Assembly (NCBI RefSeq): GCF_003945595.2
Contig: NW_024104421.1
Location: 3,162,001 to 3,226,000 of the forward strand
Length of the DNA stretch: 64,000 nucleotides
Origin: Pipra filicauda
Lineage: Eukaryota > Chordata > Aves > Passeriformes > Pipridae
Direction: 5' to 3'
Shown: one piece after another, positions 25,101 to 40,100 of the stretch
How positions within the stretch are numbered: position 1 is the stretch's first letter
Layout: every line of letters begins with the position of its first letter
The notes under the pieces: model-generated
Seen by the model: the letters and a program-made list of their open reading frames with translations, nothing else
The model's database searches: none
What the model was told of the DNA's origin: nothing
Made by a program: the position numbers and the translations under genes

Positions 25101-28100
25101 AAAGGTAACGGCCTCTACTTTCTCACTACTGGTAGATTGCTGTGGGAATTATCAGGAATGATACTGGAAACAAGGATGGGAATAGAAAAAAAAACTTACA
25201 GGAAAGAAACCAAGGCTGGAAAGGTACTATGCCAAGGCACAGTCATGCCTGTGCTGTCCTCTATCACTGTGACAGGACTTAGGTATAATCTGCTCTTGGA
25301 AAACCTCTTATGATGGACAGTCTTCCATCTTAGGCAGGCAGTATATTCTCCTACAGTTCATTTACTCAAACAAAGATGCTGTGAAAACTGATGTGACTTT
25401 ATTGGCGATTGTTGCTCTATAGGAAGGGTTGGATCTATCAAGGTCTTTAGACGTCAAGGATCTCCTTGATTTCAGCTGAGAACTGAGACTCCAAGTACCT
25501 TCGTGTCAGGAGACATTAACACTTGACAAGGACACTCTTAATGCTCAGTGAGCATATCCATAGGTGACTAAGGATGATTCACAATTGCTGCTAGGACATG
25601 ACTGTTCTGGGCTGTTTTCTGTTCTCAGCAAGCCTTTGGCACCTTGGCAGCTGCAGGAGCCCAGGGAGGCACCAAGGGCACATTCACAGCACTCCAGCTA
25701 CACCCCAGAAACGGGTTCATCTCTGGGCTGGTGAGCACACAGCCACATCTGCAGGTTGAGACACCAGTTGCAACTGTCTTAAGTTTACAGCTCATTTTGG
25801 CCAACATTCAGAGCTGCCTGTGCTGGCTCCTTCCTTGCCTCCCTATCAGCTCTTCCCCTTGTGTATTTTTGACAAGAAAAAAAAAGTGCCATTGCTTCTC
25901 TCATCGATGGAGCTCATTTAAAGTCTTCAGGGCCAGACAGGGCAGGCGCTGGTGACTATGCTCACAACTGCTGTGTTATTTAGAGAGACAATAGAGGGAG
26001 TTCTGTTTCTCCCATGATGTTAAATTAGTTCCATCTGGTCCAACAGCCCCAGACACTAAAATCTTGCTCACAATAGAGCCACCAGCAGAGCTGGCTGTGG
26101 GTAGATACAGCAGAGCTGCACAGTGTAGTCTGCTCCCCTCAGCAGAGGACAGAGAGGTGGTCAAATGGCCACTGGCAGAGACAGCAGAGAGGCACTGCCC
26201 AGCTGGCTGATTTCCTGCCTGCACAGCTTGGCACAAACTAACCAGCTCCTCTGGCTATGGCTGGAGCATGAGCAGGACATGGAGGGCTGCTTCCATGTCC
26301 AGGGATCCTCCAAGGAGCAGTGTCCAGCAGTACTCACTCCTTCTTTTGCAAACAGCATCAAGCCTGGCTCTCCACAGCTCTTGTGGCTCTCCATTCCTAT
26401 GAGACTTACTTTGACCTCATCACTGGGGAGTCACAGTTCATTTTTTTCCCTTATTTTGACCAAAACTGCCTTTAGTAAAGTAACTAAACAGGAAGTGGTA
26501 GGTCAAATCCCCAACCCTTTCAACATTAATACAATGACCAGTTTCTCATGATTCCCTGTTTCTACTGCTGCTGCTCTTTGGTCTCCTGAGACAATGAGTC
26601 AACGCAGACACCAAATATACGTGGCCTCTTAGGAGTTCTTGGAATCTGCAACATCCTATTGATTCTGATGAGATGGGGGTGAGGTAGGACAACCCAGGCT
26701 TTGTGAGAGAAAGGGCAGGCAAAGAAAAAAAGAAAGAATTGTTGAGGAAAAGACAAAAGAGAAACTGTGTAAATTCTAGGACTCCTCTGTCTTAGGTAGT
26801 TACATCTAGCATGAATTTCAACACAATTTGCAGAAAGGCTGTTAGTGGTGCATCAGGCAGTTGCTTTTCAACAGCCACAGGTCCCCTCTCAGGTACCAGC
26901 TGTATGGTGTGCCAGCTGTGCTTGGCACAGTGATGGTTGTCTGGGTCTCTCAGAGCATTCTTCCAACCAGATGTAATGCTCAAGGGCAGACAAGGCTGGA
27001 AAGAGAAATGAGGTTAACAGAGTATGACCATGCTGAGATCACCTGCAGGGGCCAGTGGTGACCTGACCTCCAGGATTTATTTTGAATGATGCATCCAACT
27101 CCCTGCCCAATGCAAAAGCTTTGGATAAGGGTGCATTCCTCCTGGAGTTTCCTGTTCCCATCCCTTTTCTCTGTCAGGGTGGCAGATGTCCTTCCTTCTT
27201 TTACACACTTTTTTCCCTGTTTTTATTCTTCCCCCCACAGACCCTGCCATCCTTAATGGAGTTTACATGTCAGAAGCCCTGAATCCTATTTTTGTGGACA
27301 ACTTTGAAAGGGATCCCACGCTGACCTGGCAGTACTTCGGCAGCTCCACTGGATTCTTCAGGCTCTATCCAGGTGAAAGAGAAGATTGGGTTTTGTCTTT
27401 CAGTGCAACACAACAGTTTTGCAGGACAGGGTCTGTGCCATGGAAGAGTCCAATTTGGGAAGGCTTGGGAGCATTGAAGGGTAGGGTGCAGTGAGCAAAA
27501 TACTTCTTGCATGGGCTGCTTAAGCTGAAGGAACAGTGTCCAGCAGGCATAAACCCCTTTTTCCCATGGGAACCAGCCCCCCAGGTATGTTGCCCTTGCA
27601 ACCCCAGAGGAGTCTGATGGCAGGGGTATGCCCTGGGCAGGCTGCCCTCCAAAAAGCTCACAGAACACTATGGCAGACCTCCCCCATGGCAGGGCTCCCT
27701 GCCTCATGCTCCCCTGGGCTTTTTAGTAGTGGCCAAAGCCTCTCTCTGTCTCAGAGGACACACGTGGCAGATGCAGCTGGCCAGCCTGACTTGTTATCCA
27801 CTCACCAGCTGTGAGTGGCACATAAGGTCATGGCACGAGAGGGAGGTCCCATGCTCAGAGGAACCCACGAGATACTCTGCAGCTGTAGCTTGGCCTGGTG
27901 GCCGCTCTGTCAGATGGCTGCGTGCCCTTGTTCTGTGACCTGTCACGTGCTGGGGAAGGGGAAAGCAGGGATGACTGTGAACAGAGCCTTTAGCAGGGAA
28001 TCTGGGACACATCCCTGTCACCGCTGCTGCTTTTTTATGCTCTCAACCACCCTTGGGGAGAAAAATACGTTGTTGAGAACTACATCAAAGTGGCAAAAAG

Positions 28101-31100
28101 TTCAAAGTACATCCAATTGCTCCCCAAATTTGAACAGACTACGCCCAGGTACATTTTTTAACAAAAACTTTATAAACAGTCTACCGAGAACTGCCAAAGA
28201 CCACGCAGCTCTGCTTGGGTTTCTGCAGAATGGGTGCTGCTGTTGCTGGCCAGACTTGTGTGCCCCCGCTGAGTTGCTGGGTCTTGGCAGTGAAGAGCAG
28301 CAGTGCCAGTGCCTGGGGAGCAGGGAGCAGATGCCTGTCTGTGTGTATTGATTGCTCTTTTTGCTGCTCTATTCAGGGATAAAATGGTTACCAGATGAGA
28401 ATGGAGTCATCTCCTTTGACTGCAGAAACCGTGGCTGGTAAGTTTTGGAGAGATGTGGCCAGAGCACCGTTCAGCCTTCCTCTCTCTCTCTCTTTTCCAA
28501 GGTGACACCTTGGTGAGTTGCTGAGAAACAGTTACTGTCCTGTACTGCTTTTGTGAGAGATGGGGGGGTACATAAACACAGGGAATGGCAGGAAACCCTA
28601 TCACCTGCCAGCAACAGCTTTTCATATGGGATCTGCACAGAAATCACCAGTGTATCCTTTCTCTGTCCCATTCTCCTTATAATTTTGCAATTTGGTGGAA
28701 GGGACACTTAGACTCTGGAAATGTGGCATATTAACTCAGTTTACTCAGCAGACCTAAAGAAGGCTTTAGCAATGGTCACTCTTGGACATGTGTCTGGAGC
28801 AGGCCCAGCACTTCCCAATGCAGGAAGTGAGGTGCTGGGGCCAGTGGAAGGGGCAGGTTGGTAGGAAGGGACCTCTGGTAGGATCAGCCTGATCCTGCTG
28901 GATAGCTGTGCTCGTGGCCTGTGTTATGCTGTGGGTAGCACTGTGTGACAGCAGTATGTTCAGCATTCCTCCTTCCTGGATGCTCATCCTGCTTCCTTGT
29001 ATTCTTCTTTTTATACAGGTACATCCAAGCGGCCACCTCTCCCAAGGACATTGTCATCATTGTGGATGTCAGTGGAAGCATGAAGGGCCTGAGGATGACC
29101 ATTGCCAAGCACACCATTGTCACCATTTTAGATACTCTGGGAGAAAATGACTTTGTCAACATCATTGCAGTATGTCTGTCTCAATTCTAATACTGAATTG
29201 CCTTCCTTGTGCCTCTTACCAACTTCTCCTTCCCCTTAGCAAATTACAGGCATTCCAGTGATGTAGCTACAGGAGCTATGTTGGATGGGAGATTAACAAA
29301 AATTACCCTTGGGAAGTCAGTTTTGTGTGGTCAGCAGGGTGGCTGTCGAGTCATTTCACCTCTCCTCTACAGAGCATGTCAGCTGCATCTTTTTGCTTAC
29401 TTGAGGGTGTGACTGCAACAGATAACAAGGAGCTGTAGAGAGATGCCTAAGATAGCAGGGACCTGAGCTAATAAATTCACCTAGCTTAGAATGCTGTCTT
29501 TGGGTCCAGTAGCAGTGTAATCCTCAGGATAATGTTTCCAGGCTAGAAAATTACCACCATGTGCCTTTTTGTGCACCAGCACCCTGCAAGGCTGCCACTC
29601 CAGAGTCAATCTGCACAGGCCTGCATGGAGTTTGGTCAGGTTGTCTTGGTGTTATTCTCTTCCTTTTTAAGGCCTGACTAGGATAAGGATGGGCTGGTTA
29701 CCCACAGAGAACTGGTACCACTGACCACAGAAAGCAAAACTTTTCCATGACTTTTGCCAAGACTGGTGTCAGGTTAAAGGCTGCTCACCTTCTAATTTTC
29801 AAGGCTATTTCAGCATCATGTCCTTCCCCAAGCTCCTTTCCACAAAAGCTTGCCAGGGCACAGAAACTGAGATATAAAGTCTACTTTTTGTCTATAGCTT
29901 TTTATGTTAGATAATTAGAAACTCCAATGGCAACAGCTCCGTCTTTATATGGCTGGACAGATGGAAGAGTGAACAGTGTTGGCAGAAAAATGGAGAGGAG
30001 TCATTAAGGAGTTTGAAATATCATCTGTTCTTCAAAAACAATCCCAGAAAGACCATATAATATATATATTCCTTTACTGCACTCGCACCAAGAACCTACT
30101 GGCTCAGACATATTATAGCCTGACCTCCTACTGATCAGCTGAGCCTCTTATGAATTACACTCTTCTGAACCTTGTAGGAAAAGGTTTCCACATCTGAGGT
30201 AAAACGTGCCAGGCTAGAAGCATACACCCCACTAATTATCACCATTTTGTGGAGGTGTGGTTACCGGGTATGTTATTACTCAGCTGTGTACCCAGAGGCA
30301 CCAAGCTTCAGGTTACAAAACCACTCGCAAAGTTCAGCTGGTGGCTGGGGACTCACAAAGTTTGCAGAAGTCAGAACTATGTGCAAATAGTGCTAGAAGG
30401 GGCACGAGCTAATGGAGTGTGGATAAAAACTCTACAGTGTGAGTGGGGAAAAAGCTGTGTAGGTATGCTCAGATAGAACTCATCAAAACACTGTAATTAA
30501 TGCGTTATTTAAACAAATAGATGATTTATCAAAATTGTAATCTGCCATTATCACTGTAAGCAATTTTAAAGGGAAATAGGTATAAAATAGCATAATGCTC
30601 CATACTGCTTTCTGAACATCCACCAAAGACATGAACCCATTTTGTGAATTTTCTCCCATTACAACCCCTTTCTTTCCCTTTTCTCTTTGCAGTACAATGA
30701 TTATGTTCATTTTGTTGAACCCTGTTTTAAGGGTATCCTGGTCCAAGCAGACAGAGACAACAGAGAGGTGAGTACCGGGCTCCCATCAGTGTAATTCAGG
30801 TAGCTCTCTTAATGTGAGAATTACATGGGGTTAAGATGCCGAGATACGAAACTCCAGGGACAAGGAACAACCATCTCACAGCAGCGTGTGGTTTGCATTT
30901 CAGAAACAAGCATCAGTTCAGTGGTGTGTACTGGCTCTGAGGTTCATCTTTGCTTACGTGAAGTCACTGTAGCATGGGGTCAGCTGGCTAACTAAAGAGC
31001 AGCAACCAGCTTTCCTGGGTCACCACTGTTGGACCACGAGCAGACCTAGTCCAGGCTGCTGTGGAAAAACAGTGTGCAGAGGGCAAACCAACTTCAAAAC

Positions 31101-34100
31101 CCCACATCTTCAGCCTTCAGAAGGGAGAACAACCAGCCCTTTCCTGGTGAACGTGTTCTCAGCCTGGTCTTATCCTTCATCAGGGTGGACTGCCAGCAAG
31201 CTTTCCCTGGTGAGGGATTTTGCTGCTCTGATCCAGGAGGCCTCTGCAGCCCCAAGGTGGTCAACCTGCATCCAGCTGCTCTACCACCTTCTGGGCTGAC
31301 CAGTATTTTTAGCTCTTCATACTGGCTTTTTTTCTTCCTTTTTTTTCTCTCTGTATTAATACCAGAGAGGGTAGCACATTCCTCCATGTCTTCAAAAACT
31401 AGATTTCTCTCCAAATAGCTTTTCCTGGCTTGGTCCTCGGTCACAGAGTATGATTCCAGAGGGTGATGTCTCCTACAGTGTTTCCTAAAGGATCCCCAAG
31501 CCTTTTGAACACTATCTTGCAGAAAGCACTCCGAGGTTTTAATTTACAACAATGCCTCTTAAGTAGTAGACAAGCATTCAAATGTTTTCTTCCCCCCCCC
31601 AGTCCTGTTGCTTTTGCATGCACAGGATGTTCTTTACCTGAAGGAATGGATAAGGGAAAGTCAGATTTCTAGTGGGTTTGTCCCTGGCATGATTTTTCAT
31701 GGGCTGTCAATGGTTCACAGCACAGAGACTGAGAAATGCAGTGCTGCTGTAGCTGCATGGGCAAAGGTGTAACCTGATTGTGCCACCAATGGAGTGGCCA
31801 TGTGACTTTCCCACCTCCCTCAATCCCAGTGCTGACCTCCCCTGCCCCGCCAGCAGTAGTGGAGGAGCAGGAGCCCAATGGCATGAACTTGTCTAGGTTA
31901 CCCTTTCCTCCCCTGGCCAAAGGGAACACCCTGCCTACAACTCATTCCTGTCTTTCTCACTCTCTTCTTGCCAGCACTTCAAGCAGCTGGTGGAAGAACT
32001 GCAGGCAAAAGGAGTGGGGACTGTGAGCAAGGCTTTGACAGAGTCCTTCAAAATTCTGCGGGAGGTAAGAGTCGGTGTTGGTGCTCGTGTTGGGCACAAG
32101 AGTCCCTGCCCATTCCTACATTCCCCTCTACAAGTGGTGACTCAGCACGTCCCTCACTGTGTTGTGCTGCAGGGGGATGTGGTATGAGCTGATCTCATGG
32201 ACCCCAAATTTGTGACAAGCGGTGCAGGGGGAGGTGACCCAGCTCTGGGGAGGTGTTGGTTTGTGCATGATGTCTGTGGCCACTGATCCCTGCCCAGGAG
32301 GGATGAGGAACCAGCAAGGCTGTGGCTCTGTGAGTCTTTTTTTAATGAGATCCACAACTGTGCTTTGACCAAGCACCTTTATAGATGGTGGCAATAACAT
32401 ATAACTGATCAACTGAGGGCAGCAATTCTGGCTGTAAGTAATGTTATTAGTGAGTAGTAGATGACAGTGAAGACATGAAAGACTATTCTCAGGCTTCAGA
32501 TTTATTTCAGTGTCACTTTGCTGAGTATCAGTGCTTGGGGAAGAAATCACAGGTCCAAGAGAATTAATCACTCTGATTATACCCCGTGATAAGAATCATA
32601 AATGATTCATTGCCTTCTCTGAACAATAGGGACTTCAGTAGCCTGGAGATAAACATGCAACTTAGCTCTATTTCTTAAGGAATGGTAACAAAAAACCCAC
32701 CAAGAACCAGCTGAATACCCCCATCTCTTCATGGCACTGTCCATAGTGGGGTTGGCATAAAGAAGCCAATGCCTTTGGTGCTGACAAAAATACATATACA
32801 TACAATGTTAGTGGCCATAATGATGATGTGGGTGTTAAAGGTGGGCCAGAGGTGTGACTCCCGGGAAGGATTCTCCTCTCTCACTAATCCTGAAAACTGA
32901 AGGTGTAGGTTTGTTTGGCCATGGTAATGCTATTCCTAATTTATGCCAGTGCTGGCATGATCGGAGTTGAACCCAGGGAGGGTTGGAGCTGACCTGACTT
33001 GTCACTGGTAGTAGAAGCAGAGTGGTTTTAATGACTACCTGAGAAGAGTGGGATGTAGACTTGGCATGGCAGTAATAGGCTGGCAGCACTCCGAGGAGTT
33101 CAACATCTTTGGAGGAAGATAGTTACTGAGATGACCAGGGAAGCAGTAATGATATGAAACTAGAACAATTACATGGTCTAGATGCCTGCTAGGTTGCCTA
33201 CAAATTTGTATTCTTGCAAATTACAAAAAAACCTCAACAAACCCACAAACACAAAAAAACACAAAACAAATAAACAAAAATACTTTAAAATTTTTTTTTA
33301 TTAATATTTGAAACCAAAGATCCAGAGCCTATACTGGGCTGCATTGTATAAATCAGAATATTTAAAGAATTTTTGCACCAGAGGAAAAATTACTTCCTAA
33401 TGTCCAATGTAGCCCTGGTATGTACAGTGACGACAGGTTAAAGAAGCCCAGTGCAGTACAACTGCAGACATTCTCAAGCAGCACAGCTATGAAGGTCTCA
33501 GTGGAGAATCATAAAGCACAATGCTAAAGAAAGTCTGCTTGCCCCAGATGAGATAGCAGCAGGTCATTCCAGGCACAGACACCAAAACTTTCTGGTTCAC
33601 TAATAGCTAATGAGGAGAGCTCACACCTCCTTTCTGACAGGCATGGATCATCCACTAGACTAGGCCATCTTCAAGCCTCCAGGAGGCAGAACCTTTATAA
33701 AGCCCTGCATGCTTCAAGACAGGCATGCCCATGGGAAATGGAAGGTACATGGTAAAACAGCTGAGACAGAAAAAAGTGCCCTCCACTGACATAGCTAGAC
33801 CAAAAATACCTCCAAAGAGAGACTGATGTCCATGCAGCCCAGTGGACTAACATGATTCCACTGCAGTAATAGATAAGAAATTATTTGTAGGTAAAGAAGT
33901 TATTTTTTTTCTATTTGGCATCAAAAATGCAGTCAACAGTTTAAGCAGTCATCACTTCTCTTGATCCTTTTTGATTCTCCCTTGTCTAAGGAGCTTGAAA
34001 CAGCTCCAAGATGGCTCTTGGACAGTGCTGCAGGACCCAGCAACCTGCTCTTCACTCACAAGGTGAAGTACTGCTTTCCTCATGCCTTTTGCTATCTGGG

Positions 34101-37100
34101 AGAAGGCAACTGGCTCAGACATTTTAGCATCATTCCTTTGAGCACCTGCAGATGAGGAAAGGTGTCACATTCTTCTGCATCCTGGAAAAAGCGGTCCATA
34201 AAACAGTAGTTCAGAAATGGTATCTTTGCTGCCAAAGAAAGGCATGAAACAGGGCTAAACATCTCTTCCACCCAGCCTTCCTTCCCCAGTAACACTGAGT
34301 GCAGCTTTCTTGCAGTGTGTCTTCCACTGTAGCATGGACCATGACTGTACTCTTCAGCACAATGGGACCTCAGCCCACGGTCATTGAAGCCATCAGCTGA
34401 GAGCCTTGTTCCCAACCAGCTGTGGGGCAGCTGGAGGTGCAGCAGGAGTCCTGCAGGACCTCCTGTGTCTTCATCCCAGGATTTCTGCCTGGTGACATTC
34501 ACAAGAGACAGACACTGTGTCTCTGTGCACACACAGCAGCCCCAGAGGCTGCACATACACAGGCAATGCAAGCGTAGAAACGTGCCTGTTGTCCTGCTGC
34601 AGCCTTCCCCTGACTGCAGCTTCCCTGGTAAGGGCTCCTCTAGAGAGTGCCTTGATATCACCAGCTGGAGCACCCCAGGCTCTGCAAGCACCACAGCTTA
34701 AGGCAGAAGGGTACCACCTGCCAAGTGCTCATATGGCTTAAGGGCTCTCTGAAATCTTCTCTTAGAGATTCTTAAATCTGTATCAGTAATAGTGGAGGCA
34801 AAGGTTTTTTCATCAGTGTGCCTGGAAACAAGTCTGTGCTACTGCAGTCCTGCAGGCAGGAGAAAAGGGAACTTCGGTGGACTTGACCACCCCCTTCTCA
34901 TCAGGCAAGATTGACATTCTCAGCTTGTAATTGTAGCTGTTCCTCACAGACTGCCCTGTTATTGTTCACAGGAGCACACGCAAGAGAATGAAAATGAAAA
35001 TTGCTACATCACACTGATGAAACAGGCTTTGCTGATTACAATAGACAACCAGTAATAATATCTGTAATGAAAGTGACTGCAAAATTTCCCTGGTAATTTT
35101 CCTCAGTCCAATTGCTCATAGAATTAATAGCCCAGCAGAGACCTACTCAATGAGGTATGAGTAGCAGAGAGGGTATGAAGAAGAGCACGAATCTCTCACA
35201 TCTTTGTTTTCTTCCATTATGTTCTGGGGTAGACAGGGCATATTTTAATCCATGACGCAATTTGCAGAATGGTTTCAGGAGAACGGTTATCCAGAGCTTC
35301 CCCTGCCCCTCTCTGCCACGCTCAATAAACCACTTATACTTTCTAATTCAATTTAGCCACACGCCAAAGTGGTTTCAATGTAATAAGCATCCCAGGGAAA
35401 CGACGGTCTTAAGCACACGTTTATGAAGTGCTTCAGAGTTCTCAGGTGTTAAGTGCTATCTTTTGAGCTCTTCTCTTATTTATCAGTAATCTATCTCCCT
35501 GTTATCTTCTCTTCTGTTTCAACAAGCTCTGCACGTCTTGTTCTCTCACGCTTTTCCTGCAGGATTTATACCCCTTTGTTCTGGCTGCTGCTCTGCTCGT
35601 GGCTGCTTCCAGGCTGTCTTCCCTGAGACACCACGCTCCCAACAATGTGTGAGTGCTGCAGCTGAGAGCTATCGAGTGCTAAGCAGAGCAGAATAATTGC
35701 CTTCCCTGTTTTACACACCGTAGTCCTCTTAACACAACGTAAGACAAGAGCTATGTTTTTTCAGACACTGTCACATCGTTAATTCCTATCCAGCTGATCT
35801 GTCTCTGCATTATCCCTCTCCAGGCAGTATCCACCTTCCTGTTTGGTATTTGAACCACTGACTCTCCTTTCCAAGGTACATATGTGTGCACACATATACA
35901 TATGCAAACACCCTCCCCCAATCCTAAGAGAGACATACAAATATATTCATATATTTGTTATATATTAATCTTTTAAGATTAGATAGCACATTAGATAGAC
36001 CAGATGATCCTTGAGGGACCCCTTCCAACCTGGTATTCTTATGATTCTATGAAAATCTGTGACACTTATGTGTCCTCCTTTCTCAGAACCCACTCAGAGT
36101 AAGTATTTTGAAAGCTAATGCTTTACCCATTCTCTGGAGGACAAGAAATGCCAAGTTCAGCTTTCCAAGGCCACCTTGGAACGTTGTCTTCTCTTAACAT
36201 CAAGATGCTTTAATCATGCCTTGACTCACTGCTGACCTCAGAAATCACAAAAAAGTTCAAGTTAACTGAGTAGGTCTCTCCAGAATGATTATAGGTGATA
36301 AAACATTATGAAACTGGTAACAAACTGGATTTGAGTGAGGCATAAAATTCTGAGTAACTCGAGCAAACTGGTGCTATGAAGAGAATGAACCCATCTGCTG
36401 ATGTGAGTTATCAAAAATTTGTGGTCTCTTATGCTCCACTTGTGTGAGGAAACATCTCATTTGTGCACTCACAACTGTGTTACTAACTTTTTTAGCAATG
36501 AGCTAAATGTTTAAGGACAACTTACCCATCTAGTTTCATCCCTTCTTGTAACACATTTTCTGTTGATCCTCTCTTCATCCTTTGGGATCTCATACAGTTC
36601 CAGTCAGGTCTCAGCTCATGAGGCAAGTAGTTCAGCTATACCTTCTGCAATTCTTTCCCTTCATGCTGAACACAGATTATTCATATGCTTTCAATTAGCT
36701 TTCTCTTTAACTCTACCACTTTCTGATCCTGCCTGTAATTCTGTCTTTTCCTTGTTTCTTATCACTTCAGCAGGTACCCAGCCACTACAATATTGTCCTT
36801 TTGATGATCAAGTATGGAGGCTGTAAAGCATCTCTGTCCGACCATTTCCCTCTGGTTTTTTATCAGCTGGCAACATACTCTTTTTATTCCCTCTTTTGCT
36901 TCTTCTCTGAACGTTTATAAATGTTTTCTTTATCCCAGTCGCATTTTTGGACCTGGATTTTACAGTGTGTTTTTCAAGACATGCAAAGCTCAGAATTTCC
37001 TGTTTACCAGTTCTTATTGTTTTGCTTAATTTCTCATTTCTTCTGCACTGGCTGTTTCCTTCTCTACTGCTAATTTTCTACCCATGAGACGCTTTTCACC

Positions 37101-40100
37101 AGGTTTGAATTTTCAGTAGTTCTGGAGGCCACTCCAGAGGCAGGTCTGCATAAGAATAGGGCAGGAGGAGATGAGGAGGGGCTGCTCAGTCCTCTGGCCA
37201 GATGTGTACATAATCAGCACGTGTGCCTGCACATCTCTGAGCGATGGTGATGGTTTCTATTGCTTAGCTAGTAACTCTGTGCCAGGTTATAACTGCAAAG
37301 CAAATGGCAATGAGCAAACAAGGGAGTACAGGAGACTGTGACCCTGAATTAATTAGATCATGCCTGTTAGTCCTGGCAACGTGACCAAAGTTCTATAGGA
37401 GAACATGTAGCTCTGTGCTTTTTCCTCTGATCCAGCTCTAGCCCACATTTCTTTAGACATCTATTCTGTGGACATATTATTCCTCATCTCCCCTTCTTTC
37501 ACGCTCCTGAGACTTCAATCAGAGGAGGGAATTATGCTGAGAGCTTGATGTGAATGCTGTCAGATCATTTGCTACAGCTGCAACCAGTCACAAAAGGACC
37601 TAAAACCCAAGGATTACCTCCTTGTTCATTTGTTTTCTAAATCTGTCTTTTTAATCTCTATTTCTATGACACTGATGATCTCATTTTCCCTGTTGAAAAT
37701 ATCATCTACTCCTGTAATTAGGAGATTGCTAGTTCTGATGCAGCATCTAATTTCTCAGTATCTCAGTATTATGAAATCTGAAGCAAGCTTCACGAAGAGA
37801 TGTCTTAAGTAGTTTGATGAAATGGTGGGTGACCTTAATTGAGCGTTAATTTAATAATAATCTAAACAAACGTTGCAGATTGCAACATTTTGGACTAAGC
37901 TGCTTTTGTAACTATAAGGTTTGCAAATCTGTGATCTGAGCCTCATTCTAACAGCATCTCCTGCACCATCGTAGCCCCATGCCTCCCTGGTGGACACTCA
38001 CACTGTCTGTTCTCTGCTAATCTGCATGCAGTTGATCTCTGTCCTAGAAATAGCTCACTTGAGGCTCTTTGTCTTTTTTGTACCTGATGGTCTGCAGCAG
38101 AATGCTATGTGGCTGTCACCTCCTTTTCTCCCTTAGTTTTCACCTAAGGGCATCCTGTGCTTGTCCCAGTTGCACACTCTCAGCCTTTGCCCTGAGTCTC
38201 CCTGTTGAGCAGGATGAACATGAGCTCTGACCCCTGCTGAAGCTCAAATTACCCTGCAATCAAGTTACACTGATGGGGTTTTTTTCCATGGTACAAAGTA
38301 TAGCAGCTTTTTGGACAACTGGAAATGGTAGACCTTGGGATATCCCCAGGGCTGTGTTGGAGTGGCCACAGCAGCAGAGTTGCTGTCTGTCTCCCCTCTG
38401 AATGTGCTGCTGTGATGACACAAAAGAGGAGGTGGCAGAAGGTGATGTTATGGTGATGTTAGCACTGAACCTGGTAATTTCATAATAAGGGACAATCACA
38501 GAGGTAACTGTGGTGAAATTACTGGGGAAATCTGGACTTGGCGTTGGCTTGCAGGTATTGATGGACATGATGTTGATCTGCAGTGGAACTACAGTACCAT
38601 TCATGTTGGTAAAAATATTTGTCTGTCATAATATAGCATGACCAAAACAGAGGGGAGTTGTGAATTGAACCCTAAAAGACCCAAAAAGTCCCAGTTCGCA
38701 CTCTGAGCTTTTGTTTTCCCATCCAGTGCTTGCTTTCTTTTTATGCTATTAATCTTGCCACTTGGATATCTTTTTCCTCATTTGTAAGGTATAACTATCC
38801 TCTCCAATTTAAAATTGCTGCTGTTTGATATAACCTTACTCACCCTTCAGTTAGTCTCCTGTATACTCTCCATCTCATGCCATTGCCTCTCATTAATCTC
38901 TTGTGCAGAGTTGTCATCTCTCCCTCTTTCTGTATCTTTTTTTTTGCTCTGCATCAGTTTCTGTATCTTCCTCTGTTGATTGGACTTTTCCTTGCTCAGA
39001 GCACAGAAATGGTGAAATGCAGAAAAAGAAGCACATAGTGCCACCGAGCTGGGAGCCTCAGAAAAGTGGCTGCTTGGTTTTGTACCTTGGATGTCCTCCA
39101 CTACCTCCACTGGTGGCTGTTAACACCTGTGTTGGTGCTGGATAAGGCACTTAGCTCTCTAGAGCTGGGTACCTGAGGGCATGAGAGGCAAATGGCTCTG
39201 CATGCAGAAGCACAAGATAAGCTGTGCTCCATGGCTGTTTTTTTTTGGCTGAAAAAGAGGAAGGGCTTGCCTGCAAGAGCACATCTGTTCAACACCTCTC
39301 CAGGTGCCCTTGGGAGCACATCAACGTTTGTACCAGAGTCCCAGTGTACTTCTGCCCTGCCTTAAATATCATTTATGCACAGATAACGGGTCATCTGTCA
39401 CTACAGTGTATGGACTCCCTATCTGGCCCATCCACAACCTTTCTCAGCTCTGGTGGCAGTAGCCTCCTTTTCTCATGTGCTCCTGCCTTTCTCTGCTATT
39501 CTTTGGCAGATTGATGTATTTACCCTGAAATAATGAGTTTGATTTCCTACTCCTCTCACATTCTCTGCCATAAAAAGTGACAGTTACTGCTGTCAAATCA
39601 GAATTGCAGTGTTTATGGTCCATCTATAGTTGTTTTGCATAAACGAATGCGACTGTGCAAGATGTGAAGCAGCAGGGAATCGCACCCTTCCTCCACAACG
39701 CTTATTTCCCCCTCATTATTTTACTTCTGTAAAGCCTCCCATGTCTACATGTGCGAGGCAGGGCTGTATAAATAAAAAAATTATATGCAGCGTGCGAACA
39801 CAGCAGTTATTTGAGCAGAGCTCTTTCTGAGTGTGAGGTTTGCAAGAGGAAGTCAGGATCTGGCCCACCGTGAATAAATAGAGTGCAATTACACAGAAGC
39901 AGCCTGAGCTGGGATAACTAATGCTCTTCCTCTCTGTTTGTAGTTCAGAGAAGCTGGTCAAGGAGGCTTGTGTAACCAAGCCATCATGCTGATCACCGAC
40001 GGAGCAGTGGAGGATTATGAATCCGTGTTTGAAAAATACAACTGGCCAGATCGGAAGGTTTGTCTGGGAAGTGATAAGTAGAGAGGGAGAGGAAAGGTGC

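Noticed and set aside
34092..34694. 200-residue open frame on the minus strand in intron 10
   Set aside because: No recognisable family, no splice partners, irregular composition and no promoter or polyadenylation context; probably chance.
38260..38604. 114-residue minus-strand frame rich in S, T and N
   Set aside because: No homologue known to me, no signals around it; treated as chance.
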